From assembly GCA_028288775.1 (NCBI GenBank), contig JAQGHP010000036.1, positions 1-9,118 of the forward strand: DNA of 9,118 nt, read 5' to 3'. Position 1 is the first letter of the stretch, and the number at the start of each line of letters is the position of its first letter. The position numbers were made by a program, and so were the translations under genes. The notes beneath the pieces were generated by a model, which did no database searches, was not told where the DNA came from, and was given only the letters and a program-made list of their open reading frames with translations. Source of the DNA: Phycisphaerales bacterium. Its GTDB lineage: Bacteria > Planctomycetota > Phycisphaerae > Tepidisphaerales > Tepidisphaeraceae. Below, one piece after another: positions 1 through 5,440 of this stretch.

Positions 1-2
1 CG

Positions 3-635
3 AGAATCCGCTCGTTTGAGACAGCAGCGGGAATGCAGATCGAAGCGCCCGAGGCGTTCGATCTGTCAAAGGAATCGGACGCAACTCACGACCTTTACGG
101 CCTCAAACGCGGCAGCACCGACGGCTTCGCCTGGCAGTGCCTCGTCGCCCGCCGCCTTGCCGAACGCGGCGTACGCTTCATCGAATTGATCGACTCCGGT
201 TCCAACAACAACTGGGACTCCCACGGCGATATGCACGACCACGTCGCCCTCGCCAAAAACGTCGACCAGCCGATCGCCGGCCTGCTACAAGATCTCAAAC
301 AACGCGGCATGCTCGACGACACGCTGGTCGTCTGGACCACCGAATTCGGCCGCACCCCGCAAGTCGCCAACCCGGGCGCACGCGGCCGCGAGCACCACCC
401 CAGCGCCTATTCAAGCTGGCTGGCCGGCGGCGGCGTCAAGCCCGGCATCACCTACGGCGCCAGCGACGACTACGGAATCGAAGTCGCCGAAAACAAAGTC
501 CACGTCCACGACTTCCACGCCACGATCCTCCACCTGCTGGGCCTGCGCCACGAAAAGCTGACCTACCGCCACGCCGGCCGCGATTTCCGGCTCACCGATG
601 TTTACGGCAACGTGGTCAGCGACATCCTCGCGTGA
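3..635 (+). CDS. DUF1501 family protein, C-terminal part (5' truncated by window edge)
   Basis: The reading frame is open from the first bases of the window, so this is the last 210 codons of a longer gene; the ATG at 33 is internal. Family hallmarks are visible: a WDSH segment at about residue 71 of the visible part, TEFGRTP at about 113-119, GREHH at about 128-132, then an AGGG-VKPG-YG stretch and a C-terminal VHDFHATILHLLGL-type segment followed by a YRHAGRDFRLTDV tail. DUF1501 proteins are alkaline-phosphatase/sulfatase-like, usually 400-500 residues with a Tat signal, and very numerous in Planctomycetes, often beside DUF1549/DUF1553 cytochrome-domain genes. The exact substrate is unknown. 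The gene ends in TGA at 633-635 and is followed by a long inverted repeat. The family assignment is confident; function is not. Confidence 0.93.
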   Translation, partial: RIRSFETAAGMQIEAPEAFDLSKESDATHDLYGLKRGSTDGFAWQCLVARRLAERGVRFIELIDSGSNNNWDSHGDMHDHVALAKNVDQPIAGLLQDLKQRGMLDDTLVVWTTEFGRTPQVANPGARGREHHPSAYSSWLAGGGVKPGITYGASDDYGIEVAENKVHVHDFHATILHLLGLRHEKLTYRHAGRDFRLTDVYGNVVSDILA

Positions 636-680
636 CTTGTCCGGCGGACTTTCTTTAATCCCCTCTCCCGGTACTCCGAC

Positions 681-766
681 GAAGTAAAAAGTAAAAAGTA
701 GAAAGGCAAAAGTGGAAGCGAGGCGCGGTTTCCACTTTTGCCTTTCTACTTTTTACTTTTTACTTC
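681..766. repeat. 37-bp perfect inverted repeat built of AAGTAAA-type heptamers
   Basis: Arms 681-717 and 730-766 are exact reverse complements of 37 bp, separated by a 12-nt GC-rich loop. The left arm reads as five consecutive heptamers from 682 to 716: AAGTAAA twice, AAGTAGA, AAGGCAA, AAGTGGA. It lies between the DUF1501 gene and the TIM-barrel gene. In RNA it would form a very stable hairpin and could stop transcription, but its heptad structure matches the other spacer repeats of this window, so it is better read as a repeat element. Confidence 0.93.
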
Positions 767-842
767 CGGATGCGTGCCCGCTGGCACGGCGTCTATTGAG
801 CCGGTACAACCGTAGCCGGTCCATTTAACCAGAGAGGGTTCC

Positions 843-1688
843 ATGCACATCGACCACACGAATTTCTCCCGGCGGTCTTTTCTGGGCGCAGGCGCTGCCG
901 CACTGGCGGGCCTGGCCTTGTCGCGGTCTTCCTTCGCGGAGGACGCCGCGGGCGCGGACGATTTCGGCGGGCTGCCCATCGGCGTGCAGAGCTACACGCT
1001 CCGCGACCGCAGCTTTGAGAAGGCGCTCGACGCGATCAAGAACGACCTCAAACTCAACTACGTCGAGATCTGGCCCGGCCACCTCGCGGGCGCCGCACCC
1101 ACCGCCGTGAAGGCGCTGCTGGAAGCGCACGGCATCGTCGCGACCGGTTACGGCGTGGTCGGATTCTCCAAGAACGCCGACGCGAACCGAAAGGTGTTCG
1201 ATCAGGCCAAGGCGATGGGCATCAAGCACATCACCTGCGACCCCGACCCCGATTCGTTTGACAGCCTCGACAAGCTCACCGAGGAGTACGGCATCACCGC
1301 CGACATCCACGACCACGGTCCCGGCCACCGCTGGGGCAAGATCGACGTCATCTGGGATGCGATCAAGGACCACAGCAAGGGCGTGGGCCTGTGCAACGAC
1401 ACCGGCCACTTCATCCGCGCCGGCGAAGACCCCCTCCGCGCCTGCGAAGTCTTCAAGGACCGCGTCCATGCGATGCACGTCAAGGACTTCAAAAAGGAAG
1501 GCAAGGACTGGAAGGACTGCGGCCTGGGCGAAGGGAATCTGCCGCTGGAAAAGCTGATGAAGTGGCTGCTGGACAACAATTTCAAGGGCGACCTCTCGCT
1601 CGAATACGAAGGCGGAAACCCGGTGCAGGTGTGCCAGAGCGATTTGGAGAAGATCAAGAAGGCGGTGATGGCCGCGAAGAAGGCTTGA
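843..1688 (+). CDS. Tat-exported sugar phosphate isomerase/epimerase-like TIM-barrel protein
   Basis: This 281-residue protein begins with a twin-arginine signal: SRRSFLG at residues 9-15, an alanine/leucine-rich hydrophobic stretch to about 28, and likely cleavage after the SSFA at 29-32. The mature part is a xylose-isomerase-like TIM barrel (AP endonuclease 2 superfamily). Candidate metal-binding positions are E75 in VEIW, H156/H158 in DIHDHG, D186 and H189 in CNDTGHF, H212 in MHVKDF and E254 or E256 in LEYEGG. It should act outside the cytoplasm on a sugar or sugar-like compound, but the substrate cannot be read from the sequence. The ATG at 843 is preceded by a GAGAGGG ribosome-binding site. 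These proteins are abundant in Planctomycetes and often lie near sulfatases and dehydrogenases of polysaccharide breakdown. Confidence 0.92.
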   Translation: MHIDHTNFSRRSFLGAGAAALAGLALSRSSFAEDAAGADDFGGLPIGVQSYTLRDRSFEKALDAIKNDLKLNYVEIWPGHLAGAAPTAVKALLEAHGIVATGYGVVGFSKNADANRKVFDQAKAMGIKHITCDPDPDSFDSLDKLTEEYGITADIHDHGPGHRWGKIDVIWDAIKDHSKGVGLCNDTGHFIRAGEDPLRACEVFKDRVHAMHVKDFKKEGKDWKDCGLGEGNLPLEKLMKWLLDNNFKGDLSLEYEGGNPVQVCQSDLEKIKKAVMAAKKA

Positions 1689-1698
1689 GGAGTGGTGT

Positions 1699-1726
1699 GT
1701 GAAACGTGAAACGTGAAACGTGACAA
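1699..1726 (+). repeat. GTGAAAC heptamer tandem repeat
   Basis: Three exact copies of GTGAAAC (1699-1719) are followed by a degenerate copy GTGACAA, starting 10 bases after the TIM-barrel stop codon. The same word recurs in the hairpin between tRNA-Pro and tRNA-Glu (3101-3188). Confidence 0.85.
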
Positions 1727-1754
1727 AGCACGCCCTGCGTGATTGAAGATTTCC

Positions 1755-1781
1755 GAGGCCCCGCGCTTGGCGCGGGGCCTC
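1755..1781. terminator. GC-rich hairpin between convergent genes, probable transcription terminator
   Basis: A perfect 12-bp stem (1755-1766 with 1770-1781) closes a 3-nt TTG loop. It lies between the plus-strand TIM-barrel gene ending at 1688 and the minus-strand zinc-ribbon gene ending at 1810, where a bidirectional terminator would be expected. Only a short, mixed TTGGCATT follows, so there is no clear U-tract and the termination role is inferred from stem strength and position. Confidence 0.6.
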
Positions 1782-1809
1782 TTGGCATTAGATGAACATA
1801 CGGGTGGTT

Positions 1810-2820
1810 TCATTGGGGTGGCGCGGTCGTGGGGCTCGCCACCCAAGTTTGGCGAGCGACCGAGGCTTGCTCCCGCATGTGCGCGGAAAATTTTCCAAGC
1901 AGGAAGAGGTATCTGACGTAAAAGACTGCCAGCACGGGGAACACAAAAAAGGCCATACATCCGAGTCCTATTAGATCGCGTGCGCCCTCTTGCACTGGCC
2001 AGATCATCGCGCCATACATTTTCCAAATAAGCAAGCCTCCAATGCTGCCGCCCAAAGGGGTCATGAGAAACTTTGCGCGATCGGCCATGCGCGGGTCGGG
2101 GATTCGCCGGGCAAGTTTGCCGATGTAATGGAGTTCTGCGATGAATCCCGCCAGCGCGGTCAATGCGGCAGCGCCCCATACCAAAATCATCCACTCTCCG
2201 CCGCTCGAACGGAGGGCCTCCGACGAAGATGCCACGCTGATCAGCTCACGGATCAGGCCGACAACGAACGTCACGCGGATGAGCTTGCGGTAAAAGCCGT
2301 CCGCGCGCTCGTCGATACCGCTGGGATCGGGCGAAGTCAGAAACCAAGCGCCCGACACCATGGCCATGTAGCCTGCGAGCTGGAGCAGGTTGATGGAGAT
2401 CGAGACGCCAAAGCCCGCTGCGGCAAGGCTATCCACGATTGTGACGACAATGGCGGCGATGACGTACACAGGGGCGCCGATGAGCGTCAACGTCGCGCCG
2501 CGATGAAGTGTGTCGAGCCAGCGCGGATCGTTAAAACGGAGCAGCGCACCAAGGACCGATACGCCGAACGGAGCCCCGCATTCAGGGCACCGCCCTTCCG
2601 TGGGGAGGCCGCGGAGGTTGTAGGCGCATTTGCGGCAGACGACGTTCGATACGATTTCGCCGGCGTCCGATTCACCGCTTTGGCCCGCGTTTGGGATGAA
2701 ATCGATGTATTGCTCCGACGAATACTCGGGCGTCAATTCGTACCGGCCCTTATCGGCAGCGTCATCGGCGTAGCCCTCGCTGTTCGAGGTCTCGCCCTGC
2801 GGATCGTTTGGCAGCGTCAT
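1810..2820 (-). CDS. zinc-ribbon multi-pass membrane protein of unknown function
   Basis: The 336-residue protein starts with a polar, acidic, low-complexity segment (1-60), then a four-cysteine zinc ribbon: C62 and C65 in CRKC, C78 and C81 in CPECG, with YNLRGLP between. About five or six hydrophobic segments follow (roughly 108-130, 143-162, 180-195, 210-230, 256-276, 284-307), so it is an inner-membrane protein with a cytoplasmic metal-binding head. Proteins with a C-x-x-C-x-YNLRGL...GRCPECG head joined to membrane helices are common in Planctomycetes, but I know of no assigned function. The ATG at 2820 has GGAG four bases upstream. It is the first protein gene downstream of the tRNA array on the same strand, but has its own promoter. 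Confidence 0.82.
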   Translation of the reverse strand: MTLPNDPQGETSNSEGYADDAADKGRYELTPEYSSEQYIDFIPNAGQSGESDAGEIVSNVVCRKCAYNLRGLPTEGRCPECGAPFGVSVLGALLRFNDPRWLDTLHRGATLTLIGAPVYVIAAIVVTIVDSLAAAGFGVSISINLLQLAGYMAMVSGAWFLTSPDPSGIDERADGFYRKLIRVTFVVGLIRELISVASSSEALRSSGGEWMILVWGAAALTALAGFIAELHYIGKLARRIPDPRMADRAKFLMTPLGGSIGGLLIWKMYGAMIWPVQEGARDLIGLGCMAFFVFPVLAVFYVRYLFLLGKFSAHMREQASVARQTWVASPTTAPPQ

Positions 2821-2872
2821 CGTGCTCCATCCGAGGACGTGCGGCGAGCAATGGCCGCCGCTCTCTCGGCGG

Positions 2873-2902
2873 AGTATAGCGGGCGCTTCGCCGGGCTAAC
2901 AA
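2873..2902 (-). promoter_or_regulatory. putative sigma-A-type promoter for the zinc-ribbon gene
   Basis: On the minus strand, TTGTTA (2897-2902) lies 18 bases upstream of TATACT (2873-2878), a five-of-six match to the consensus -10 box. The predicted start near 2866 gives a leader of about 45 bases before the ATG at 2820. It sits between the 3' end of tRNA-Trp and the gene, so the gene need not depend on tRNA read-through. Confidence 0.5.
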
Positions 2903-2936
2903 ACGCGGACGCCGCGCACGCCTTCGCTGACGCAAG

Positions 2937-3011
2937 CGCGCCGTGCAGGGATCGAACCTGCCGACTCTCGATTTGGAGTCGAGGAGTCCTCCACTGAAGA
3001 ACTTCCGGCGC
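2937..3011 (-). tRNA. tRNA-Trp (CCA), non-canonical
   Basis: The anticodon stem CTCGA/TCGAG closes loop CTCCAAA, giving anticodon CCA. The T-arm is GCAGG-TTCGATC-CCTGC, and the discriminator is G as usual for bacterial tRNA-Trp. The acceptor pairs GCGCCGG with ACGGCGC, with a G7-A66 mismatch. Position 8 is A rather than U, and two nucleotides instead of one separate the D-stem from the anticodon stem, so the gene is one base longer than standard. It is the last tRNA of the array, six bases after tRNA-Pro. CCA is not encoded. It may be functional but divergent, or decaying. Confidence 0.78.
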
Positions 3012-3017
3012 GATCAA

Positions 3018-3090
3018 TCAGGATGGCTGGGCTCGAACCAGCGACCTCCTGCTCCCAAGGCAGGCGTGCTGCCGACTGCACTACATCCTG
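3018..3090 (-). tRNA. tRNA-Pro (TGG)
   Basis: All stems are intact: acceptor CAGGATG/CATCCTG with the C1-G72 pair typical of bacterial tRNA-Pro, D-stem GTGC/GCAC, anticodon stem CCTGC/GCAGG around loop CTTGGGA, T-arm GCTGG-TTCGAGC-CCAGC, discriminator A. The UGG anticodon can read most proline codons. CCA is not encoded. Confidence 0.95.
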
Positions 3091-3100
3091 GACTGATGAG

Positions 3101-3188
3101 TGAAACGTGAAGACGTGAAACGTGAGAAGACTCTGCTTGCCGAAGTCTTCTCACGTTTCAGGCACACGTTTCACGTCTTCACGTTTCA
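3101..3188. repeat. inverted repeat of GTGAAAC/GTGAAGA heptamers filling the Pro-Glu tRNA spacer
   Basis: The left arm 3101-3132 (32 bases) is fully complementary to the right arm 3144-3188 except for a 13-base insertion in the right arm that is itself an extra repeat unit. The loop is 11 bases. The element spans nearly the whole spacer between tRNA-Pro (5' end 3090) and tRNA-Glu (3' end 3192). The units are GTGAAAC and GTGAAGA, with one 8-base step. Confidence 0.92.
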
Positions 3189-3191
3189 GAA

Positions 3192-3265
3192 CGCTCTCAG
3201 CGGGACTCGAACCCGCATCTCCGGATTGAAAGACCAGTATCCTAAGCCCGTTAGACGATGAGAGC
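3192..3265 (-). tRNA. tRNA-Glu (TTC)
   Basis: Acceptor GCTCTCA/TGAGAGC pairs perfectly, the D-arm begins TC-GTCT as in other bacterial tRNA-Glu, loop CTTTCAA gives anticodon TTC, the T-arm is GCGGG-TTCGAGT-CCCGC and the discriminator is G. The anticodon stem CTGGT/TCCGG has a T-T at 31-39. CCA is not encoded. Confidence 0.93.
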
Positions 3266-3368
3266 GTTGCGGGTCCTTTTCATGGCCCGCCGTTCATGTC
3301 AATCTCCGCACCATCTCTCCCCCTCGCGTTTCTTCACCTGCTCCCCTGTTCCCCTCGTCCCCTGCTCT

Positions 3369-3387
3369 ATTTCGCGTAAGGCGAAAT
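3369..3387. repeat. small hairpin after the CAT tRNA
   Basis: ATTTCGC (3369-3375) and GCGAAAT (3381-3387) form a 7-bp stem with a 5-base loop, touching the 3' end of the CAT tRNA. It has no T-run, so a processing or folding role is as likely as termination. The rest of the 122-base spacer up to tRNA-Glu shows nothing recognisable. Confidence 0.5.
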
Positions 3388-3461
3388 TAGGAGTCGGCAG
3401 GACTCGAACCTGCAACCTCGGGCTTATGAGGCCCACGCTCTGCCTATTGAGCTACGCTCCT
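3388..3461 (-). tRNA. tRNA with CAT anticodon, probably elongator tRNA-Met (tRNA-Ile2 not excluded), non-canonical acceptor
   Basis: D-stem GCTC/GAGC, anticodon stem TGGGC/GCCCG around loop CTCATAA, T-arm GCAGG-TTCGAGT-CCTGC, discriminator A. The acceptor is odd: the 5' strand AGGAGCG pairs with CGACTCCT only if one A is bulged, so the 3' strand has eight bases. It lacks initiator features such as three G-C pairs at the base of the anticodon stem. A CAT anticodon could also be modified to lysidine and decode AUA. Confidence 0.82.
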
Positions 3462-3504
3462 ATCGCGCGCCGAGGCCGTACGGCCCCGGCGCGTCAACCC
3501 CGAA

Positions 3505-4023
3505 TCAATCGAGAAAAACCATGCCCGCGACGTCGCTGGTCTCACGATCGTTGCGACTTCGCACCAACAGCCGGGCCAGGCGGCCGCGGAGTTCCTGGGG
3601 GATCCCCTCATCGAGCATCGCGTCCCAGAGTGCGTGAGGCCGCAGCGCGTCCTTCGCACCTTGCACGTCCCGGGCCCCGGTTCTTTCCGGCACGGGGGCG
3701 ACGAACCAATGGCCGCGGTCGTGGCCGCACAGATATGTCTCGACTGAGACGACCGCATCGCATGCGGGCGTGCGTACTTCGAGCAGCAGGTGCCGGTCCA
3801 GCGGATCGACGTCCAGGACTTCCACCCGCGCCTGCGGCTGCGAGTGCAGCTCGAAATACTCGCCGTCCCGGTGAACGCGAATGTCGATCGAGAACGCCGG
3901 CAAAAGCCCCGGGGCAGTCCATCGTGCCGCCCGCACTTCGCGCCCACGCGCTTCCGGCGCCGCTTCGACGACGACCGCCCGCGCACCGATCGCGGCGAAT
4001 TGTTTTCTGATCCTGCTGTTCAT
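3505..4023 (-). CDS. conserved-looking hypothetical protein embedded in the tRNA array
   Basis: The 172-residue protein starts at ATG 4023, preceded by a GAGG core with six-base spacing; the longer frame to 4047 would run into tRNA-Thr and lacks such a site. Visible features are an SIDIRVHRDGEYFEL beta-rich segment (45-59), VEVLDVDPLDRHLLLEVR (67-84) and a distinctive YLCGHDRGHWFVAPVPE block (97-113). There is no signal peptide or membrane helix, so it is probably cytoplasmic. From memory, planctomycete hypothetical proteins carry a similar LCGHDERHWFVA block, but I cannot name a family or function. It begins about 20 bases after the 3' end of tRNA-Thr(GGT) and ends 43 bases before the CAT tRNA, so it should share their transcript. 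Confidence 0.72.
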   Translation of the reverse strand: MNSRIRKQFAAIGARAVVVEAAPEARGREVRAARWTAPGLLPAFSIDIRVHRDGEYFELHSQPQARVEVLDVDPLDRHLLLEVRTPACDAVVSVETYLCGHDRGHWFVAPVPERTGARDVQGAKDALRPHALWDAMLDEGIPQELRGRLARLLVRSRNDRETSDVAGMVFLD

Positions 4024-4042
4024 CGAACACCTCAATTCCAAG

Positions 4043-4115
4043 AGCACAAGGTGGGAATTGAACCCACGGCCTCGCCCCTACCATGGGCGTGCTCTGCCTG
4101 CTGAGCTACTCGTGC
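4043..4115 (-). tRNA. tRNA-Thr (GGT)
   Basis: Acceptor GCACGAG/CTTGTGC, D-stem GCTC/GAGC, anticodon stem CGCCC/GGGCG around loop ATGGTAG (anticodon GGT), T-arm GTGGG-TTCAATT-CCCAC, discriminator T. CCA is not encoded. The ribosome-binding site of the following small gene starts ten bases beyond its 3' end, so 3' processing and translation start are close together. Confidence 0.94.
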
Positions 4116-4126
4116 ATGCCTTCCCG

Positions 4127-4156
4127 GGCGGCACGGGCCCGATTGCCCGTGCCGCC
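4127..4156. repeat. 12-bp GC hairpin between the two tRNA-Thr genes
   Basis: Arms 4127-4138 and 4145-4156 are perfect complements around a 6-base loop, with imperfect extension outward. It occupies most of the 48-base spacer and has no U-tract, so it is more likely a processing or insulating hairpin than a terminator. Confidence 0.7.
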
Positions 4157-4163
4157 GGGCCAG

Positions 4164-4236
4164 GGCCGCGGGCTGGAATCGAACCAGCAACCGGTCGCTT
4201 ACGAGGCGACTGCTCTGCCCGTTGAGCTACCACGGC
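4164..4236 (-). tRNA. tRNA-Thr (CGT)
   Basis: Acceptor GCCGTGG/CCGCGGC, D-stem GCTC/GAGC, anticodon stem GTCGC/GCGAC around CTCGTAA (anticodon CGT, reads ACG), T-arm GCTGG-TTCGATT-CCAGC. The discriminator would be C, unusual beside the T of the neighbouring tRNA-Thr. CCA is not encoded. Confidence 0.93.
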
Positions 4237-4244
4237 GAACGTAA

Positions 4245-4459
4245 ATGCAGAGTGCAGAATGCAGAGTGTGGGCAGATCGCCTTCCACGCCGGGTACGAGC
4301 GACAGCGAGGCCCCGGATCCTTCAGAGCGCTGCGATTTGGGTCCCTCGGATCCGGGGCCTCGCTGTCGCTCGTACCCGGCGTGAATGGGTATCCTTTCTC
4401 AGCACTTAGCACTCAGCACTCAGCACGCCTTTCCTCACTCTGCATTCTGCACTCTTCAC
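4245..4459. repeat. nested inverted repeats: 36-bp GC-rich palindrome inside GTGCAGA-type heptamer arms
   Basis: The inner arms 4285-4320 and 4348-4383 are perfect 36-bp complements with a 27-base loop; each contains a GGATCC at its inner end. The outer arms are heptamer tracts: 4249-4268 (ATGCAGA, GTGCAGA units) is the exact reverse complement of 4436-4455. Between the inner right arm and the outer right arm lie four TCAGCAC/TTAGCAC heptamers (4399-4426). The whole element fills the 233-base spacer between tRNA-Thr(CGT) and tRNA-Phe; I see no gene in it. Confidence 0.92.
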
Positions 4460-4469
4460 TTACCCTCAA

Positions 4470-4541
4470 TGGGATGGGCAGGATTCGAACCTGCGTTTGC
4501 GGATTTTCAGACCGCCGCTCTACCGGTTGAGCTACCGTCCC
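4470..4541 (-). tRNA. tRNA-Phe (GAA)
   Basis: Acceptor GGGACGG/CCATCCC has one C-A mismatch at 5-68. D-stem GCTC/GAGC, anticodon loop CTGAAAA (anticodon GAA) on stem GCGGT/TCCGC with T-T at 31-39, T-arm GCAGG-TTCGAAT-CCTGC, discriminator A as expected for Phe. CCA is not encoded. Confidence 0.93.
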
Positions 4542-4547
4542 AGACAG

Positions 4548-4564
4548 CCGGGCCCCCTGCCCGG
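4548..4564. repeat. 6-bp GC hairpin upstream of tRNA-Phe
   Basis: CCGGGC (4548-4553) and GCCCGG (4559-4564) pair around a 5-base loop in the 55-base gap between the stop codon of the 81-codon gene and tRNA-Phe. It is weak evidence on its own, but consistent with hairpins separating the array members. Confidence 0.45.
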
Positions 4565-4596
4565 CGGCTCCCCGATATTTGTATGGGGTGACGTCG

Positions 4597-4842
4597 TCAG
4601 ACGTCCGAAGCATTGCGCGTGCGGAGGTAATCGCGCGACTGTCGCTCGAGGAGCTTTGCCGGCACCGCGGGCTCGGTAACGTTGGCGACGCGCCAGCCAG
4701 CAGTCCGTTCGCCGCTCTCGCTGTCCTTCAGGGCGACGATGGCGTTCAGGACCGCGATGTGGGCGGGGATCCAACTGATCATCCGCGCGAGGCCGCCATC
4801 CATGGGTTTAGTTAACTCGCATTGTTTGAACATCTCGCTCAC
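4597..4842 (-). CDS. small hypothetical protein embedded in the tRNA array
   Basis: An 81-residue frame starts at GTG 4842 with a GCGAGG site five bases upstream; an in-frame ATG at 4833 is the alternative start. The protein has a CELTK start, a hydrophobic MISWIPAHIAVLNAIVALKD block (residues 21-40), a GWRVANV segment and a basic RDYLRTRNASDV C-terminus. From memory, small planctomycete proteins show a related SWIP...AVVG...GW.V...Y+RTR.ASD plan, but I cannot assign a function. It lies between tRNA-Ser(GCT) and tRNA-Phe on the same strand, 45 bases after the former. Size and lack of a named family keep confidence moderate. Confidence 0.62.
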   Translation of the reverse strand: MSEMFKQCELTKPMDGGLARMISWIPAHIAVLNAIVALKDSESGERTAGWRVANVTEPAVPAKLLERQSRDYLRTRNASDV

Positions 4843-4887
4843 GTGTGCCTCGCTATCCGAAAATCGAACTCACCTTTTGTTGACCAG

Positions 4888-4979
4888 CGGAGGGTAGAGG
4901 ATTCGAACCTCTGGCGTACCTTATTGCGGCACGCTCCGCGTTAGCAGTGCGGTGCAATAGACCTCTCTGCCAACCCTCC
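4888..4979 (-). tRNA. tRNA-Ser (GCT)
   Basis: A class II tRNA: acceptor GGAGGGT/ACCCTCC, anticodon loop CTGCTAA (GCT) on stem CCGCA/CGCGG with an A-C at 31-39, a long variable arm with a 7-bp stem GCGTGCC/GGTACGC, T-arm AGAGG-TTCGAAT-CCTCT, discriminator G. CCA is not encoded. Confidence 0.94.
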
Positions 4980-5004
4980 GTGTATTTCCGACTTCATCTC
5001 ACCA

Positions 5005-5073
5005 TGTAGGGTGGGTGTACTCGCCCACCGACGCGTCGCGCGGGCGATGGTGGGCGAGTACACCCACCCTACA
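5005..5073. repeat. 25-bp perfect inverted repeat between the two tRNA-Ser genes
   Basis: Arms 5005-5029 and 5049-5073 are perfect complements around a 19-base GC-rich loop. The arm starts TGTAGGGTGGGTG, a word that from memory recurs in intergenic palindromes of unrelated bacteria. Two TCAGCAC/TCAGCGC heptamers follow at 5103-5116. The 148-base spacer holds no gene. Confidence 0.92.
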
Positions 5074-5127
5074 AAATTTCATTTTGAGGCCTCAATCCTT
5101 CCTCAGCACTCAGCGCTTCCTGCGAAG

Positions 5128-5212
5128 CGGAGGGTGAGGGACTCGAACCCCCAAGGCTGTTACGCCGTGCCCGTTTTCGAGACGGGGGCCTTACCAGTTA
5201 GGCTAACCCTCC
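5128..5212 (-). tRNA. tRNA-Ser (CGA)
   Basis: Class II tRNA with acceptor GGAGGGT/ACCCTCC identical to that of tRNA-Ser(GCT), anticodon stem CCCGT/ACGGG around CTCGAAA (CGA, reads UCG), an extended variable arm with a GGC/GCC core, T-arm GGGGG-TTCGAGT-CCCTC, discriminator G. The shared acceptor with a different anticodon fits common descent or serine identity constraints. Confidence 0.94.
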
Positions 5213-5214
5213 GA

Positions 5215-5241
5215 TGCCTCCCTCCCCCTGGAAGGGAGGCA
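5215..5241. repeat. 9-bp hairpin between tRNA-Ser and tRNA-Arg(CCG)
   Basis: TGCCTCCCT (5215-5223) and AGGGAGGCA (5233-5241) pair around a 9-base loop, filling the 39-base spacer. Confidence 0.65.
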
Positions 5242-5251
5242 GGCGTGGTAA

Positions 5252-5324
5252 TGTTGCGGGAAGGGCTCGAACCTTCAGCCTCCGGCTCCGGAGGCCGGCG
5301 CTCTTCCGATTGAGCTACCGCAAC
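5252..5324 (-). tRNA. tRNA-Arg (CCG)
   Basis: Acceptor GTTGCGG/CCGCAAC, D-stem GCTC/GAGC, anticodon stem CCGGC/GCCGG around CTCCGGA (CCG, reads CGG), T-arm GAAGG-TTCGAGC-CCTTC, discriminator A. All stems are perfect. CCA is not encoded. Confidence 0.95.
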
Positions 5325-5327
5325 GAT

Positions 5328-5355
5328 TCTGCACTCTGCACTCTGCACTCTGCAC
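5328..5355. repeat. TCTGCAC heptamer, four exact copies
   Basis: Four exact tandem copies of TCTGCAC fill most of the spacer between tRNA-Arg(CCG) and tRNA-Lys(TTT). The reverse-complement word GTGCAGA occurs at 4252-4258 and in variants at 5584-5597, beyond two tRNA genes, so the tracts are inverted relative to each other. Confidence 0.93.
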
Positions 5356-5363
5356 TTATGCCA

Positions 5364-5435
5364 TGCACCGGGCAGGACTCGAACCTGCATCCGTTCGCTT
5401 AAAAGACGACGACTCTGCCATTGAGCTACCGGTGC
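5364..5435 (-). tRNA. tRNA-Lys (TTT)
   Basis: Acceptor GCACCGG/CCGGTGC, D-stem GCTC/GAGT, anticodon loop CTTTTAA (TTT) on stem GTCGT/GCGAA with a G-A mismatch at 27-43 and a wobble at 31-39, T-arm GCAGG-TTCGAGT-CCTGC, discriminator A. The next tRNA begins only five bases away. Confidence 0.93.
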
Positions 5436-5440
5436 TCCAA

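Noticed and set aside
1990..2997. 335-codon plus-strand frame opposite the zinc-ribbon gene
   Set aside because: It is antisense to a protein with a clear zinc ribbon and membrane helices, has a composition typical of reverse-frame translation, and runs into tRNA-Trp.
3258..4010. 250-codon plus-strand frame across tRNA-Glu and the CAT tRNA
   Set aside because: It translates tRNA genes and the complement of the 172-residue gene; its Arg/Pro-rich composition is a GC artefact.
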